From VBDM01 sp964430565 (GTDB lineage: Bacteria; Pseudomonadota; Gammaproteobacteria; Burkholderiales; SG8-39): a stretch of DNA of 64,000 nt. Below the pieces are notes generated by a model that saw nothing but the letters and a program-made list of their open reading frames with translations, was not told the origin of the DNA and did no database searches. This document shows, one piece after another, positions 24,891-33,611 of this stretch (its first letter is position 1; each line of letters begins with the position of its first letter). The position numbers and the translations under genes were made by a program. The stretch lies in the NCBI GenBank assembly GCA_964430565.1, contig CAYSFD010000025.1, positions 4,018 to 68,017 of the forward strand, read 5' to 3'.

Positions 24891-26546
24891 TCAAGGTGTA
24901 TATCCGGGTATGGCGCTCTCATCGACTTCGTCGATCTGTTCGCGATCGAGAAATTGTTCGGCGTAGCGCAGATACACTTTCCTGCGCACGAATATGTCGA
25001 ACAAGTCCGGGTCGATGTGTCCGTTCAGCCTGAAGCGCCCGAGAATATTCAGTGATTCGGTCAGCGTCTTGCCGCGCTTGTAAGGCCGGTCCTTGGCGGT
25101 CAGCGCCTCGAAAATATCGGCGATCCCCATGACCCTCGCCTGAACGGACATTTGCTCGCGTTTGAGGCCTTTGGGATAGCCCTTTCCGTCCATGCGCTCG
25201 TGGTGGCCTCCAGCGTATTCAGGTACGTTGCGCAGGTGCTTGGGCCACGGCAGCGCTTCCAGCATCTTGATCGTAGCGACGATGTGATGATTGATCGTCT
25301 CGCGCTCCTCGTGAGTGAGCGTGCCGCGGGAAATCGTGAGATTTTCGATTTCATCTTCGGAGAGAAAGTCCGCCGTGCCGCCCGAGACGTCGATCCACTT
25401 GTGCCCGGTACCGATCTGCTTCACACGTTCCTGTGCCTCCGGTGGCATGAATTCCCCACCGACGTTGGAGTGGCGAAGGAATTCTCGGTCGCTTTCCAGC
25501 CGGCGCAAGCTCTCCCGCAATGTCTGGTCGATTTGGTCCAATCGCTCTCGCGCATCGGCATTTTCCTGCACAAGTTTGCGCCCGAGTTCCACCTTCTGCT
25601 CTAACGCCGCGATTTCCAAATCGCGCTTGAGCACCTCGAAACGCGTGTCCACGAGACTGATGCGGTCGAAGATCGTCTCCAACTTGGTCGACTTGTCCAC
25701 CACATGCACGGGTGTCGTGACTTTTCCACAGTCATGCAGCAGGCCCGCTATCTTGAGCTCGTACCGATCCGTATCGCTCATGTTGAAAAGTCGAAGCGGC
25801 CCCTCAGAGGCCTCGCTGGCCGCCTCGGCAAGCAACATGGTGAGCTTCGGAACGCGATCGCAGTGCTTGCCGGTGTAGGGGGACTTCTCGTCTATCGCTT
25901 TGTTGATGAGGTCGATGAAAGACTCGAACAGTCTCTCCAATTGATCGATGAGCTGCCGGTTGGTGAGCGCAATGGCGGCTTGTGACGCCAACGATTCCGC
26001 CAATCGCTGGTCCGAGTGCGAAAAAGGGCCGATCTCCCCCGTCACCGGATCCTTGCTGTTGATGAGCTGAAGGACCCCAATAATCTCACTCAGGTGGTTC
26101 TTCATCGGCACAGTGAGAAACGCTTTCGAGCGGTATCCGGTCTTCTTGTCGAAATTGCGCGTTCCGGAGAAATCGAAGCCCTCTCCAGAATATGCATCGG
26201 CGATATTCACGGTCTTGCCGGTTAGAGCGGCGTAGGCGGCAACCATCTTGTTATTAGGCTTCCCGTCCTTCCCGTTGAGGTGGATCGGGTAGTACGGTAT
26301 ATCCCTGCCTGTGCTACCGCCCATCGCGATGCCCAGGGAATCGGTCCGCATGATTGCAAACCTGAGCCGCGGGCCCTCATCGGAGGATTCCAGCACGTAC
26401 AGGGTACCGCCATCGGCGCGCGTGATCGCCTTGGCGGCGATTAGGATCTTTTCGAGCAGGTGGTCGGTGTCCTTTTCCTGGGACAGCGCTGCGCCTATCT
26501 CGTTGAGTTGCTCGAGGCGACCAAACAGGTCTTCGACGGTCTCCAA
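24891..26546 (-). CDS. GAF-HD-GYP domain protein, probable c-di-GMP phosphodiesterase
   Basis: 551 residues. An N-terminal GAF domain spans about residues 15-200 (VPMKNHLSEIIGVLQLINSK). The HD half of the HD-GYP domain has LLHDCGKVTTP at 269-279, and the GYP half has GHHERMDGKGYPKGLK at 447-462. Between them an insert of about 120 residues is largely coiled coil (KRDLEIAALEQKVELGRKLV). HD-GYP enzymes hydrolyse c-di-GMP with di- or tri-metal centres. It is the last gene of the signalling cluster, 43 bp after the ATPase gene, whose N-terminus has a related GAF. Confidence 0.88.
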   Translation of the reverse strand: METVEDLFGRLEQLNEIGAALSQEKDTDHLLEKILIAAKAITRADGGTLYVLESSDEGPRLRFAIMRTDSLGIAMGGSTGRDIPYYPIHLNGKDGKPNNKMVAAYAALTGKTVNIADAYSGEGFDFSGTRNFDKKTGYRSKAFLTVPMKNHLSEIIGVLQLINSKDPVTGEIGPFSHSDQRLAESLASQAAIALTNRQLIDQLERLFESFIDLINKAIDEKSPYTGKHCDRVPKLTMLLAEAASEASEGPLRLFNMSDTDRYELKIAGLLHDCGKVTTPVHVVDKSTKLETIFDRISLVDTRFEVLKRDLEIAALEQKVELGRKLVQENADARERLDQIDQTLRESLRRLESDREFLRHSNVGGEFMPPEAQERVKQIGTGHKWIDVSGGTADFLSEDEIENLTISRGTLTHEERETINHHIVATIKMLEALPWPKHLRNVPEYAGGHHERMDGKGYPKGLKREQMSVQARVMGIADIFEALTAKDRPYKRGKTLTESLNILGRFRLNGHIDPDLFDIFVRRKVYLRYAEQFLDREQIDEVDESAIPGYTP

Positions 26547-26589
26547 GGACAGTTCCCCAGATTGACGCTGGTGGGCGTGAAGGGTACCG

Positions 26590-28962
26590 CTACTTGATGC
26601 AGACCGCTCGGACTTGCGGCATATCGGTGATGCCTTGCAGCACTTTCTCGATTCCGTCCATCTTCAAGGTACGCATGCCTTCCTCGAGGCACACCGCCAG
26701 GATCTCCGCGACGCGAGCGTGCTCCTGGATGAGTTTCTTGATCAGATCGGAGGTGACCAGCAGCTCATGCAGGCCGACCCGGCCCTTGTAGCCGGTATTG
26801 CCGCAGGCATCGCAGCCCTTGGCCTTGTAGAGCGTGAACTGCCCCTTGTCGTTACCGTAGCTCTTGGCCAGATCCCGGTAGACGTTCTCGTAGGCGGACT
26901 TCGTGTCTTTCTTGAATGGTGCGGTGTTAAGCAACTCGGAGCAGTATTCCTGGAGAATCTGCCTCACTTCTTCCCCCGCAGGTGCATAAGCCTGCTTGCA
27001 TTTGCTGCACAAACGCTTGGCCAGTCGCTGCGCGAGGATCCCGAGCAGCGCATCGGCGAAGTTGAACGGGTCCATACCCATATCGAGCAGCCGGATGATC
27101 GATTCCGTCGAACTGTTCGTATGCAAGGTGGCGAAAACCAGGTGGCCAGTCAGCGACGCTTCGATACCCGTGCCGGCGGTTTCCTTGTCGCGCATCTCAC
27201 CGACCATGATGATGTCCGGATCCGCGCGCAGAAACGACTTCATCACCGTGGCGAAATCGAGTCCCGCTTTTTTGTTGACCTGCACCTGGCGAAGGCCTTT
27301 TTGCGTGATTTCGACCGGGTCCTCCACGGTCCAGATCTTGGTATCGGGCGTGTTGAGAAAGCCGAGGACCGAGTGCAGCGTCGTCGTCTTCCCCGAGCCC
27401 GTCGGGCCGCAGCAAAAGAACAGGCCGTAGGGCTTGCTCACCGTGTCCTTGAGCTTGGGAAGGTTTGATGGTGAAAGCCCGAGCTTGTCCAGCGGAATCG
27501 GCTCACCCGCCGCAAGGATACGCATGACCACATCCTCGACTCCGCCCTGCGACGGAATCGTCGCAACGCGCAACTCGATATCGAGCGGTCCGTATTTCCT
27601 GAACTTGATCTTGCCGTCCTGCGGTTTGCGCTTTTCGGAAATATCGAGATCGCACATGATCTTGATCCGCGCCACGATGGCGTTTCTGTAGGCCCCCGGG
27701 ACCTCGATGTAGGGAACGAGCGACCCGTCCTTTCTCAAGCGGACCTCGGTTCTGGCCTTGCCGGGGTAGGGCTCGATGTGGATGTCGGAGGCCCCCTGGT
27801 GGTAGGCATCGATGATGATCTTGTTGACAAGCTTCACCAGCTCGTTATCCGCGGCGGCAGAGACATCATCGCCTGCCCCGCCCTCCTCGCCGAGCTGCTC
27901 GTCCTCAAGACCCGAAATCATGTCGCCGATATCGCCCGTATCGACTGCCTCCGCGCCGTAGAAATGATTCAGAGTGTCTTTGAATTCCTTGACCGTCGTA
28001 ACGCGATAGGCGAGCTTGGCCTTGGGGAACACGTTCTGGACGATTCTGGAGCTCTTCACCCTCTCCGGGTCAGGACACAGGATGACCAAACCCTCTTTCG
28101 AGTCCTCGATCGGAACCCACTGGTTCGATTCAACGTATTCGCGCTTCAGGTTTTTCAGCAGCTCCATCGGCTTCATACGATCGGGCTTGAACGACTCGTA
28201 CGGAACCCCGAAAAATTTTGCGAGCGCCGCACCTATCGCCGGAATCTTGACCTGGAACTCGTCGGCCAACACGGTCTCCACGTCGACCGCCTTCTTGCGC
28301 GCAGAGCGGGCCGCCAACTCGAATTCCGCGGCCGAGATCACGGCGTCGCTCACCAGAAAATCATATTTTGTCTTGAGAACTTGCGGTTTTTGGCGCTGCT
28401 TGAACGCAATGGCCAGCGTTTGACAAAGCTCCGCGACGCCCTCCTCGGCAAGCTGGCCGAACGACATGCCCGCTTTGTTATTGATCAGCTGAACGACACC
28501 GATCAGCTCGCTGCCCTGATCCACAACCGGCGCCACCAGCATCTGTTTGGTGCGATACCCGGTGCGCTTGTCGACTTCCTGCAGGAAACGCAGATTCGGG
28601 TTCTGAGACCTGAGCTCGGCCTCGTCGTAGACGTCCTTCAGGTTGAGCATCTTCTTCGACAAACCGACGTAGCCCGCGATCGAGTGTTCGGCGATCGGCA
28701 GCTTCAGATCCTTGAACGAGTTGAGGCCGGTTTTCACCTTGGAGACGATGGTCTGCTTGTCCTCACCAACGGTGTAGATAGTCAGGCGGTCGGCGTTGAA
28801 GAGGGTGCAGACGTCGGCACTGACCTCAAGCATGATTTCGTCCACGTTGCTGGTAGCGTGGATCTTGTTGGTGACGCTCTGGAGGTTTTTTTGAAACGTC
28901 AGCCGACTGTTGACGTCACCCGCCACACCCGGATGAGCTTGCAGTACCGCGCTCATAGCCAA
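26590..28962 (-). CDS. GspE/PilB-type secretion or pilus ATPase with an N-terminal GAF domain
   Basis: 790 residues. An N-terminal GAF domain (about 25-185; TKQMLVAPVVDQGSELIGVV) replaces a simple start. An MshEN-like segment follows around 200-340, then the T2SS-E ATPase: GASDIHIEPYPGKARTEVRL, Walker A GPTGSGKTTTLH near 520, and the Asp and His boxes (TVEDPVEITQKGLRQVQVNK; SLTGHLVFATLHTN). The zinc Cys4 motif is CSKC plus CDACGNTGYKGRVGLHELL. Such ATPases drive pilus assembly or type II secretion. No PilC/PilD partners are adjacent, so it may serve pilA or another machine. Confidence 0.88.
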   Translation of the reverse strand: MAMSAVLQAHPGVAGDVNSRLTFQKNLQSVTNKIHATSNVDEIMLEVSADVCTLFNADRLTIYTVGEDKQTIVSKVKTGLNSFKDLKLPIAEHSIAGYVGLSKKMLNLKDVYDEAELRSQNPNLRFLQEVDKRTGYRTKQMLVAPVVDQGSELIGVVQLINNKAGMSFGQLAEEGVAELCQTLAIAFKQRQKPQVLKTKYDFLVSDAVISAAEFELAARSARKKAVDVETVLADEFQVKIPAIGAALAKFFGVPYESFKPDRMKPMELLKNLKREYVESNQWVPIEDSKEGLVILCPDPERVKSSRIVQNVFPKAKLAYRVTTVKEFKDTLNHFYGAEAVDTGDIGDMISGLEDEQLGEEGGAGDDVSAAADNELVKLVNKIIIDAYHQGASDIHIEPYPGKARTEVRLRKDGSLVPYIEVPGAYRNAIVARIKIMCDLDISEKRKPQDGKIKFRKYGPLDIELRVATIPSQGGVEDVVMRILAAGEPIPLDKLGLSPSNLPKLKDTVSKPYGLFFCCGPTGSGKTTTLHSVLGFLNTPDTKIWTVEDPVEITQKGLRQVQVNKKAGLDFATVMKSFLRADPDIIMVGEMRDKETAGTGIEASLTGHLVFATLHTNSSTESIIRLLDMGMDPFNFADALLGILAQRLAKRLCSKCKQAYAPAGEEVRQILQEYCSELLNTAPFKKDTKSAYENVYRDLAKSYGNDKGQFTLYKAKGCDACGNTGYKGRVGLHELLVTSDLIKKLIQEHARVAEILAVCLEEGMRTLKMDGIEKVLQGITDMPQVRAVCIK

Positions 28963-29219
28963 TTCACCTTAGGGTTCACGACTCTAAAATATCTCGCGAA
29001 TCAATTACTTTACCACTGTTCGACCCAGATGACTGGCCCACTCACGGCGCAACCACAGGGCAGCCACGAAAAGGCGTTCAAGGCACCGAGCGAAAGCGAC
29101 CCCTGGCCTGGCACTGCCTGGCAAGCGAAAACAACGCGTGGAACCTCGCGACCCATTTGCCGCCGCAGAACGGGGAATGTTCCACTCGGGCCACACCTCC
29201 GGTTTCGGTTTCATTCCTC

Positions 29220-30290
29220 TCACCGCTTGGTTTCTCCCCAAAAACCCTCCGCGAGCAGAAATGCGCGGTAGCCGCGCTGGGCGAGAAGGAAAGTCGCTGC
29301 AGCGCTGCGGCGCGCGCTCTGGCAATAAAGCACGTATTCTCTGCCCTTGTCCAGCACTTCAAAAGCATTGCGAATCTCGGACAGCGGGATATTGATGGCG
29401 CCAGGAAGCTTGTCGTACTGATACTCCGACGGGTACCGCACATCAATCCATTGGCCGCCTTTGGCGATCTTGTCGCGGGCTTCGTCGAGAGAAATGCGTC
29501 GCAGCAGTGGCTCGCGGAGGAGTTCGACAAAATCCTCCTTGGCGAGCCGAAGGAGCACCCCATCGGTTTTCATCGAAATCGTGGCGTTGCGCTTGGCTTC
29601 AGACACGAGCGCTTCCTCGCCGAACGCATCGCCGCTCTTCAGTTCAGCGAGCAGCATTGACACTCCACCGATCATGCGTTCAACCTTGCACCTTCCTGTC
29701 TCAATGACGTAGTAGTAGTCGCCCTGGGCCCCTTCGCGAACCACGGCAACGTCCTTCTTGACGTCGACACGCTGGAAACGGCGTAGCAGCTCGTCGATGT
29801 GCGCCGAGGGCAACTGCGAAAATGCGCCGTATCTGAGACTGCTTACGCTGAACGTCCCGGACAGGAGACTCCAGTTGGCGAGCGACTTCTCGCCGCTCTC
29901 GGTGTTTTGCTTTGTCGAGAATCCGGCGATCGCGATTTGATCCCAGGTCGCCATGATGTCGAGCAGATCATCGTCGATGCGTATCAGCTCAATATCGGTA
30001 ATCGCCCTGGCGCTAGTGAAGATTTGGCCGCCCCGGCCCAGGGGGTGGCGCGCCTGATCCGAACCGCCTACCAGCACCTTCGAAGAGCCGTCGGGATACG
30101 TGAGCATCAGGTCTCCTCGAACGAGATACACGGTCTGACCGGATGTGCCGCGTGCGCGAAACGGTTCCGAGTCCTTGCTCACGCTCTCCAAGTGACAAAG
30201 CCCCGCCAGCTCGTTGAGCCTTGCTTCAGACAGCGAAGCAATAGGCTCGAGGGCCCCTAGCGTTTCAATGCGTACTCTGGCTGCGCACAT
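29220..30290 (-). CDS. Cyclic-nucleotide-binding domain plus rhodanese domain protein
   Basis: ATG 30290 is chosen because GAGG lies just upstream; 356 residues. A first degenerate cNMP-like beta-barrel (about 15-130) precedes a canonical one (about 150-260) whose phosphate cassette is GDAFGEEALVSEAKRNATIS. A C-terminal rhodanese domain has DVRYPSEYQYDKLPGAINIP and the active-site Cys in LYCQSARRSAAATFLL. It is a candidate cAMP effector: the cyclase and phosphodiesterase genes lie just upstream in the same direction. Sulfur transfer gated by cAMP is inference. Confidence 0.85.
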   Translation of the reverse strand: MCAARVRIETLGALEPIASLSEARLNELAGLCHLESVSKDSEPFRARGTSGQTVYLVRGDLMLTYPDGSSKVLVGGSDQARHPLGRGGQIFTSARAITDIELIRIDDDLLDIMATWDQIAIAGFSTKQNTESGEKSLANWSLLSGTFSVSSLRYGAFSQLPSAHIDELLRRFQRVDVKKDVAVVREGAQGDYYYVIETGRCKVERMIGGVSMLLAELKSGDAFGEEALVSEAKRNATISMKTDGVLLRLAKEDFVELLREPLLRRISLDEARDKIAKGGQWIDVRYPSEYQYDKLPGAINIPLSEIRNAFEVLDKGREYVLYCQSARRSAAATFLLAQRGYRAFLLAEGFWGETKR

Positions 30291-30321
30291 CGCCCATCCT
30301 CGAACGGTTACCCGGGACAAA

Positions 30322-30365
30322 CCCCTCATGCTTCCCTAATTTCACGGCGGTTCCGGCAATTCTGA
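30322..30365 (-). repeat. Intergenic element A, copy upstream of the cNMP-rhodanese gene
   Basis: Read on the minus strand it runs from TCAGAAT-N-GCCG-N-AAC-N-GCC through an unlike spacer to AGCATGAGGGG. It matches the element at 33558-33602 in the same orientation, and both copies lie in the leader region of a cAMP-related gene (this one ends 32 bp before the 30290 start). No internal hairpin stands out. It could be a shared protein-binding site or a duplicated leader. Confidence 0.5.
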
Positions 30366-30412
30366 GATAGCCTCTTTGATTCATCCCGGACCTTGGCCGT
30401 TTTCCATGCCAC

Positions 30413-31180
30413 TCAAAACTCGAAAACCTGGTTGTTTTGCAGCATCCGCGGCCGGTATTGGCCCACATCCTCCTCGATTTCCTGCATGGTAAGCTCGATC
30501 TCACCGGGCTTGAGATGCGTAATATAGATTTCAGCGCTGCGCTCCAGCTTTGCGAGTTCCTCGGCGAGCATGCTCGGACAAAGGTGTTTCGAGATGATCG
30601 CCAAGTCCCTTTCGCGATTACAGAAAGCGGTTTCTATTATCAGATACTTCAGGTTGGAGATTTTGTTGACCACTGCCCAAAGGGGATCGTTGGTGGTCGT
30701 ATCACCCGTAAATACCAGACTTCCTTTGCCGGAATCGAGGTGGTAACCCACTGCCGGCACGACGTGGTTGGCCGGCAGCGCCGTGAGCCTGCGTTTTTGC
30801 AGCTCGATCGTGTCACCGACCTGAATCTCCCGGTAGCGGAGAAACGGTTTCTCTGGACTCGGAATTTGCGCGAAATCCGGCCAGATGCTCCAGTTGAAAA
30901 TGTGATTGCGCAGGATCTCCAACGTCCCCGGAACGGCCCAAATCGTGAGCGGCTTGTTACGCATCCCCCCGACCGTATCGACCATGAACGGAATGCTCGA
31001 TATGTGATCAAGATGCGAATGGGTGAGGAAGACGTGATCGACGAGCGAGAGCTCGGTGAGAGAAAGATCGCCGACCCCCGTCCCCGCGTCGACGAGGATA
31101 TCGTTGTCGAGGAGCATAGACGTGGTGCGCAGGTGCCGGCCGCCTATTCCGCCGCTGCATCCCAGGATCCGCAGCTTCAT
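30413..31180 (-). CDS. Metallo-beta-lactamase-fold 3',5'-cyclic nucleotide phosphodiesterase (class II type)
   Basis: 255 residues beginning MKLRILGCSGGIGGRHLRTT. The zinc motif is LTHSHLDHISSIPF near residue 53, with further ligands in SLVFTGDTTTND and ITHLKPGEIE. This arrangement fits class II cAMP phosphodiesterases (PDE1/CpdB-like MBL-fold) rather than beta-lactamases. It starts 16 bp after the adenylate cyclase stop, so synthesis and breakdown of the nucleotide are co-expressed. Substrate assignment rests on family and context. Confidence 0.82.
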   Translation of the reverse strand: MKLRILGCSGGIGGRHLRTTSMLLDNDILVDAGTGVGDLSLTELSLVDHVFLTHSHLDHISSIPFMVDTVGGMRNKPLTIWAVPGTLEILRNHIFNWSIWPDFAQIPSPEKPFLRYREIQVGDTIELQKRRLTALPANHVVPAVGYHLDSGKGSLVFTGDTTTNDPLWAVVNKISNLKYLIIETAFCNRERDLAIISKHLCPSMLAEELAKLERSAEIYITHLKPGEIELTMQEIEEDVGQYRPRMLQNNQVFEF

Positions 31181-31196
31181 CGACCGGCGCCCGCAG

Positions 31197-33455
31197 CTAC
31201 TTCTCGTCGAACACGGTTACGCCATCCCAGTCCTGCGGCAGGGGGACACGGCGGTGGCGGGTCACTCTCTCGGAATAGAGTTCGTAGAGACCGCACCCCG
31301 GGTTCGCGCGCTGCAGATTGAGGAGGTTGACTTCAACCTGGTCCCACTGCCGGGAGCGATATAGCTTAAGTGTTTGGTGCCATAGCCTGATCTGGTCGAG
31401 CACGCTCTTGTCAACCTCGGACTCGACGCCGATCGGCTCGTAGATGCTGAGCGCCTCTTCCTTGCCCTTGACCTTGATCTTGTCGATCTCTTTGAATACA
31501 ACGTCTTTGACCACGCTCCGCGTGGCCTCGCCGACAAGGCACCCCACCCCGTAGTACTTGGTCCTGCCCTCAAGGCGAGAAGCGACGTTCACCGGATCTC
31601 CCATCACCGTGTAGGCCTGTCTGATGTTGGATCCCATGTTCCCTACCCGCACGCCACCGGAGTTGACGCCGACGCCGATCTTAAGCGGTGGCCATCCGCG
31701 GCTCGCGAACTTCTGGTTCAACGCAACGCATTCACGCAGCATTTCGAGCGCCGCAAGCACGCCGTTGCGCGTGTGGTTCGGGTCGTCCACCGGCGCCCCC
31801 CAGAACGCCATGATGGCGTCGCCGATGTACTTGTCGAGCGTGCCCTTGTACTTGCTGCGGATGATCGTGCTCATGTCCGTCAGGTAGGTGTTGATGTACT
31901 CGCGCAGATGTTCGGGGCTGAGCGCCTCGGATATGCTGGTAAAGCCGCGCACGTCGGAAAACAGGATCGTGAGCTCCGCGTTGCGCGGCTCCATGGTGTA
32001 CTTTTCCGGATCCTCGGCCATCTTGTCGACGAGCTCGGGAGGGACATACTGTCCGAAAAGTTCGGCGAACTTGCGCTTGGAGCGTGCTTCGACGAAATAC
32101 CCATAGCCCATGTTGACCGTGTAAAGGGTTGCCGTCATCAGCAACGACGCGGCGAGCGGCAGGACCGAGCCCGCGTGCCAAACGCTCAGGTTGAGAAGGG
32201 TTATGAGCGCTATCCCGATGACCGCGGCGACCGTAGCCCAAAGCGGCGCCAGCATGGGGATGAGCACCGCGAGCACCATGCCCCCGATGATAAGCAGCAG
32301 CACTTCCGCTCCGAGCATGTAAAGCGGCTTTTGCTTGAGCTTGGCCTCCAGCATCCCCACGACAAGGTTAGCGTGGACCTCGACGCCCGGATACACGGTG
32401 TCGACGGGACTCGATCGAAGATCCTGCAGGCCAGGCGCGGAGGTGCCGATCAGGGCAATTTTGCCGCGGAGCCTGTCCGCCGCTACCTTGTCTGTCCACA
32501 CGTCGGCGAGTGAGACATAGGGAAAACTGCCCTTCCGGCCCCTGTAGGGAACGAGCGCGCTTATGTTTTCGTCGACGGGAATCCTCAACTTATCGACATC
32601 GAGCCATTCAAGGCCGCTGTACTTGGCGATCAAGCGCTCGGACGGGTACCCGGGTATTACACGGGGCAGCGTTACGGTGCTGCTGCGCGAGCGTGCGGCC
32701 TCCTGCATGCCGAGGTAGAGGCGCACCATCGCGAGCGACAAGGCTTCGTAGTACTTGCCGTCATGTTCGACCAGCAGGGGCACGCGCCGCACTACGCCGT
32801 CGGAGTCGATGAGCGGATTGAAATGCCCAGCGACCGCCGCGTTTGCCTGGAACTGGGGCAGGTTGCTCCCGTAGCCTTTCCAAACCGTGACCTCGATGGA
32901 CCGACCCGCAAAGGTGCCGGCGGGAAGTACCGGCTCGGGAATGGCCCCGCTTTTCACCGCGTTCTCCTCGCTGCTGAAGTAGTAGCCGAGAACGACCGGC
33001 CGGCCGTGGAGGAACTTGGCGAATATCGCATCATGGTCGAGCTCCGGCCGCAGTTCCTTCAGGGCCGATTGGAACGGGCCGATGTCCTTGAGCCGGGACT
33101 GAGCCAGTTTCTCCAGCACCGGCAGGCCGGAACTTTCATCGGGTTCGGCGAACACGACGTCGAAACCGATTAGAGTCACACCGTATTTGTCGAAAAGTTT
33201 CTGCAGCAGAGCAACGATCTTGTCGCGGCCCCAGGGCCAGCGGCCCAGCGCTCGCGGGTCGAGGCTACGCTCGTCGATATCGAGGATGACGATGCGGTCG
33301 TCGACCGTACCCGGCATGGTCAGCCGCAGCCGGTAATCGTAGATGATATTGTCGAGCCGGGTGATAAATCCGATCTGGTAGAACTTGGCGGCATGGCCTA
33401 CAAAAGCCGACACCACCAGCAGACCGAGTGCGATTCGGACGATGTGCTGCTTCAA
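31197..33455 (-). CDS. CHASE2 sensor adenylate/guanylate cyclase
   Basis: 752 residues: an N-terminal membrane anchor, a periplasmic CHASE2 domain (about 30-335; ILDIDERSLDPRALGRWPWG), three membrane segments (about 340-430), and a class III cyclase domain (about 480-680). Metal-binding Asp residues are in LFSDVRGFTSISEAL and KYIGDAIMAFWGAP. Later, QAYTVMGDPVNVASRLEGRT carries the transition-state region. CHASE2 cyclases make cAMP in response to unknown periplasmic cues. A 156-bp leader holding repeat B precedes it. Confidence 0.92.
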   Translation of the reverse strand: MKQHIVRIALGLLVVSAFVGHAAKFYQIGFITRLDNIIYDYRLRLTMPGTVDDRIVILDIDERSLDPRALGRWPWGRDKIVALLQKLFDKYGVTLIGFDVVFAEPDESSGLPVLEKLAQSRLKDIGPFQSALKELRPELDHDAIFAKFLHGRPVVLGYYFSSEENAVKSGAIPEPVLPAGTFAGRSIEVTVWKGYGSNLPQFQANAAVAGHFNPLIDSDGVVRRVPLLVEHDGKYYEALSLAMVRLYLGMQEAARSRSSTVTLPRVIPGYPSERLIAKYSGLEWLDVDKLRIPVDENISALVPYRGRKGSFPYVSLADVWTDKVAADRLRGKIALIGTSAPGLQDLRSSPVDTVYPGVEVHANLVVGMLEAKLKQKPLYMLGAEVLLLIIGGMVLAVLIPMLAPLWATVAAVIGIALITLLNLSVWHAGSVLPLAASLLMTATLYTVNMGYGYFVEARSKRKFAELFGQYVPPELVDKMAEDPEKYTMEPRNAELTILFSDVRGFTSISEALSPEHLREYINTYLTDMSTIIRSKYKGTLDKYIGDAIMAFWGAPVDDPNHTRNGVLAALEMLRECVALNQKFASRGWPPLKIGVGVNSGGVRVGNMGSNIRQAYTVMGDPVNVASRLEGRTKYYGVGCLVGEATRSVVKDVVFKEIDKIKVKGKEEALSIYEPIGVESEVDKSVLDQIRLWHQTLKLYRSRQWDQVEVNLLNLQRANPGCGLYELYSERVTRHRRVPLPQDWDGVTVFDEK

Positions 33456-33557
33456 GCTCCCTCCGCCGGGTCGGCTCTCAGCAAGACCTGAATCTCGGAA
33501 CGAGTTTCAGAACGAGGACACCTGAGAGGGAAAGCAAGGGTCCCTCCCCTTCGTGGG

Positions 33558-33602
33558 CCCCTCATGCTCCTGCAGAACTTGGGGCTGTTTCGGTCATTCT
33601 GA
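33558..33602 (-). repeat. Intergenic element B, copy upstream of the adenylate cyclase gene
   Basis: Minus strand: TCAGAAT-N-ACCG-N-AAC-N-GCC, a variable stretch, then AGCATGAGGGG. It is the partner of 30322-30365, with matching ends and almost the same length (45 against 44 nt). It ends about 100 bp before the cyclase start codon. Two copies only were noticed. Confidence 0.5.
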
Positions 33603-33611
33603 AGCGGCTTC

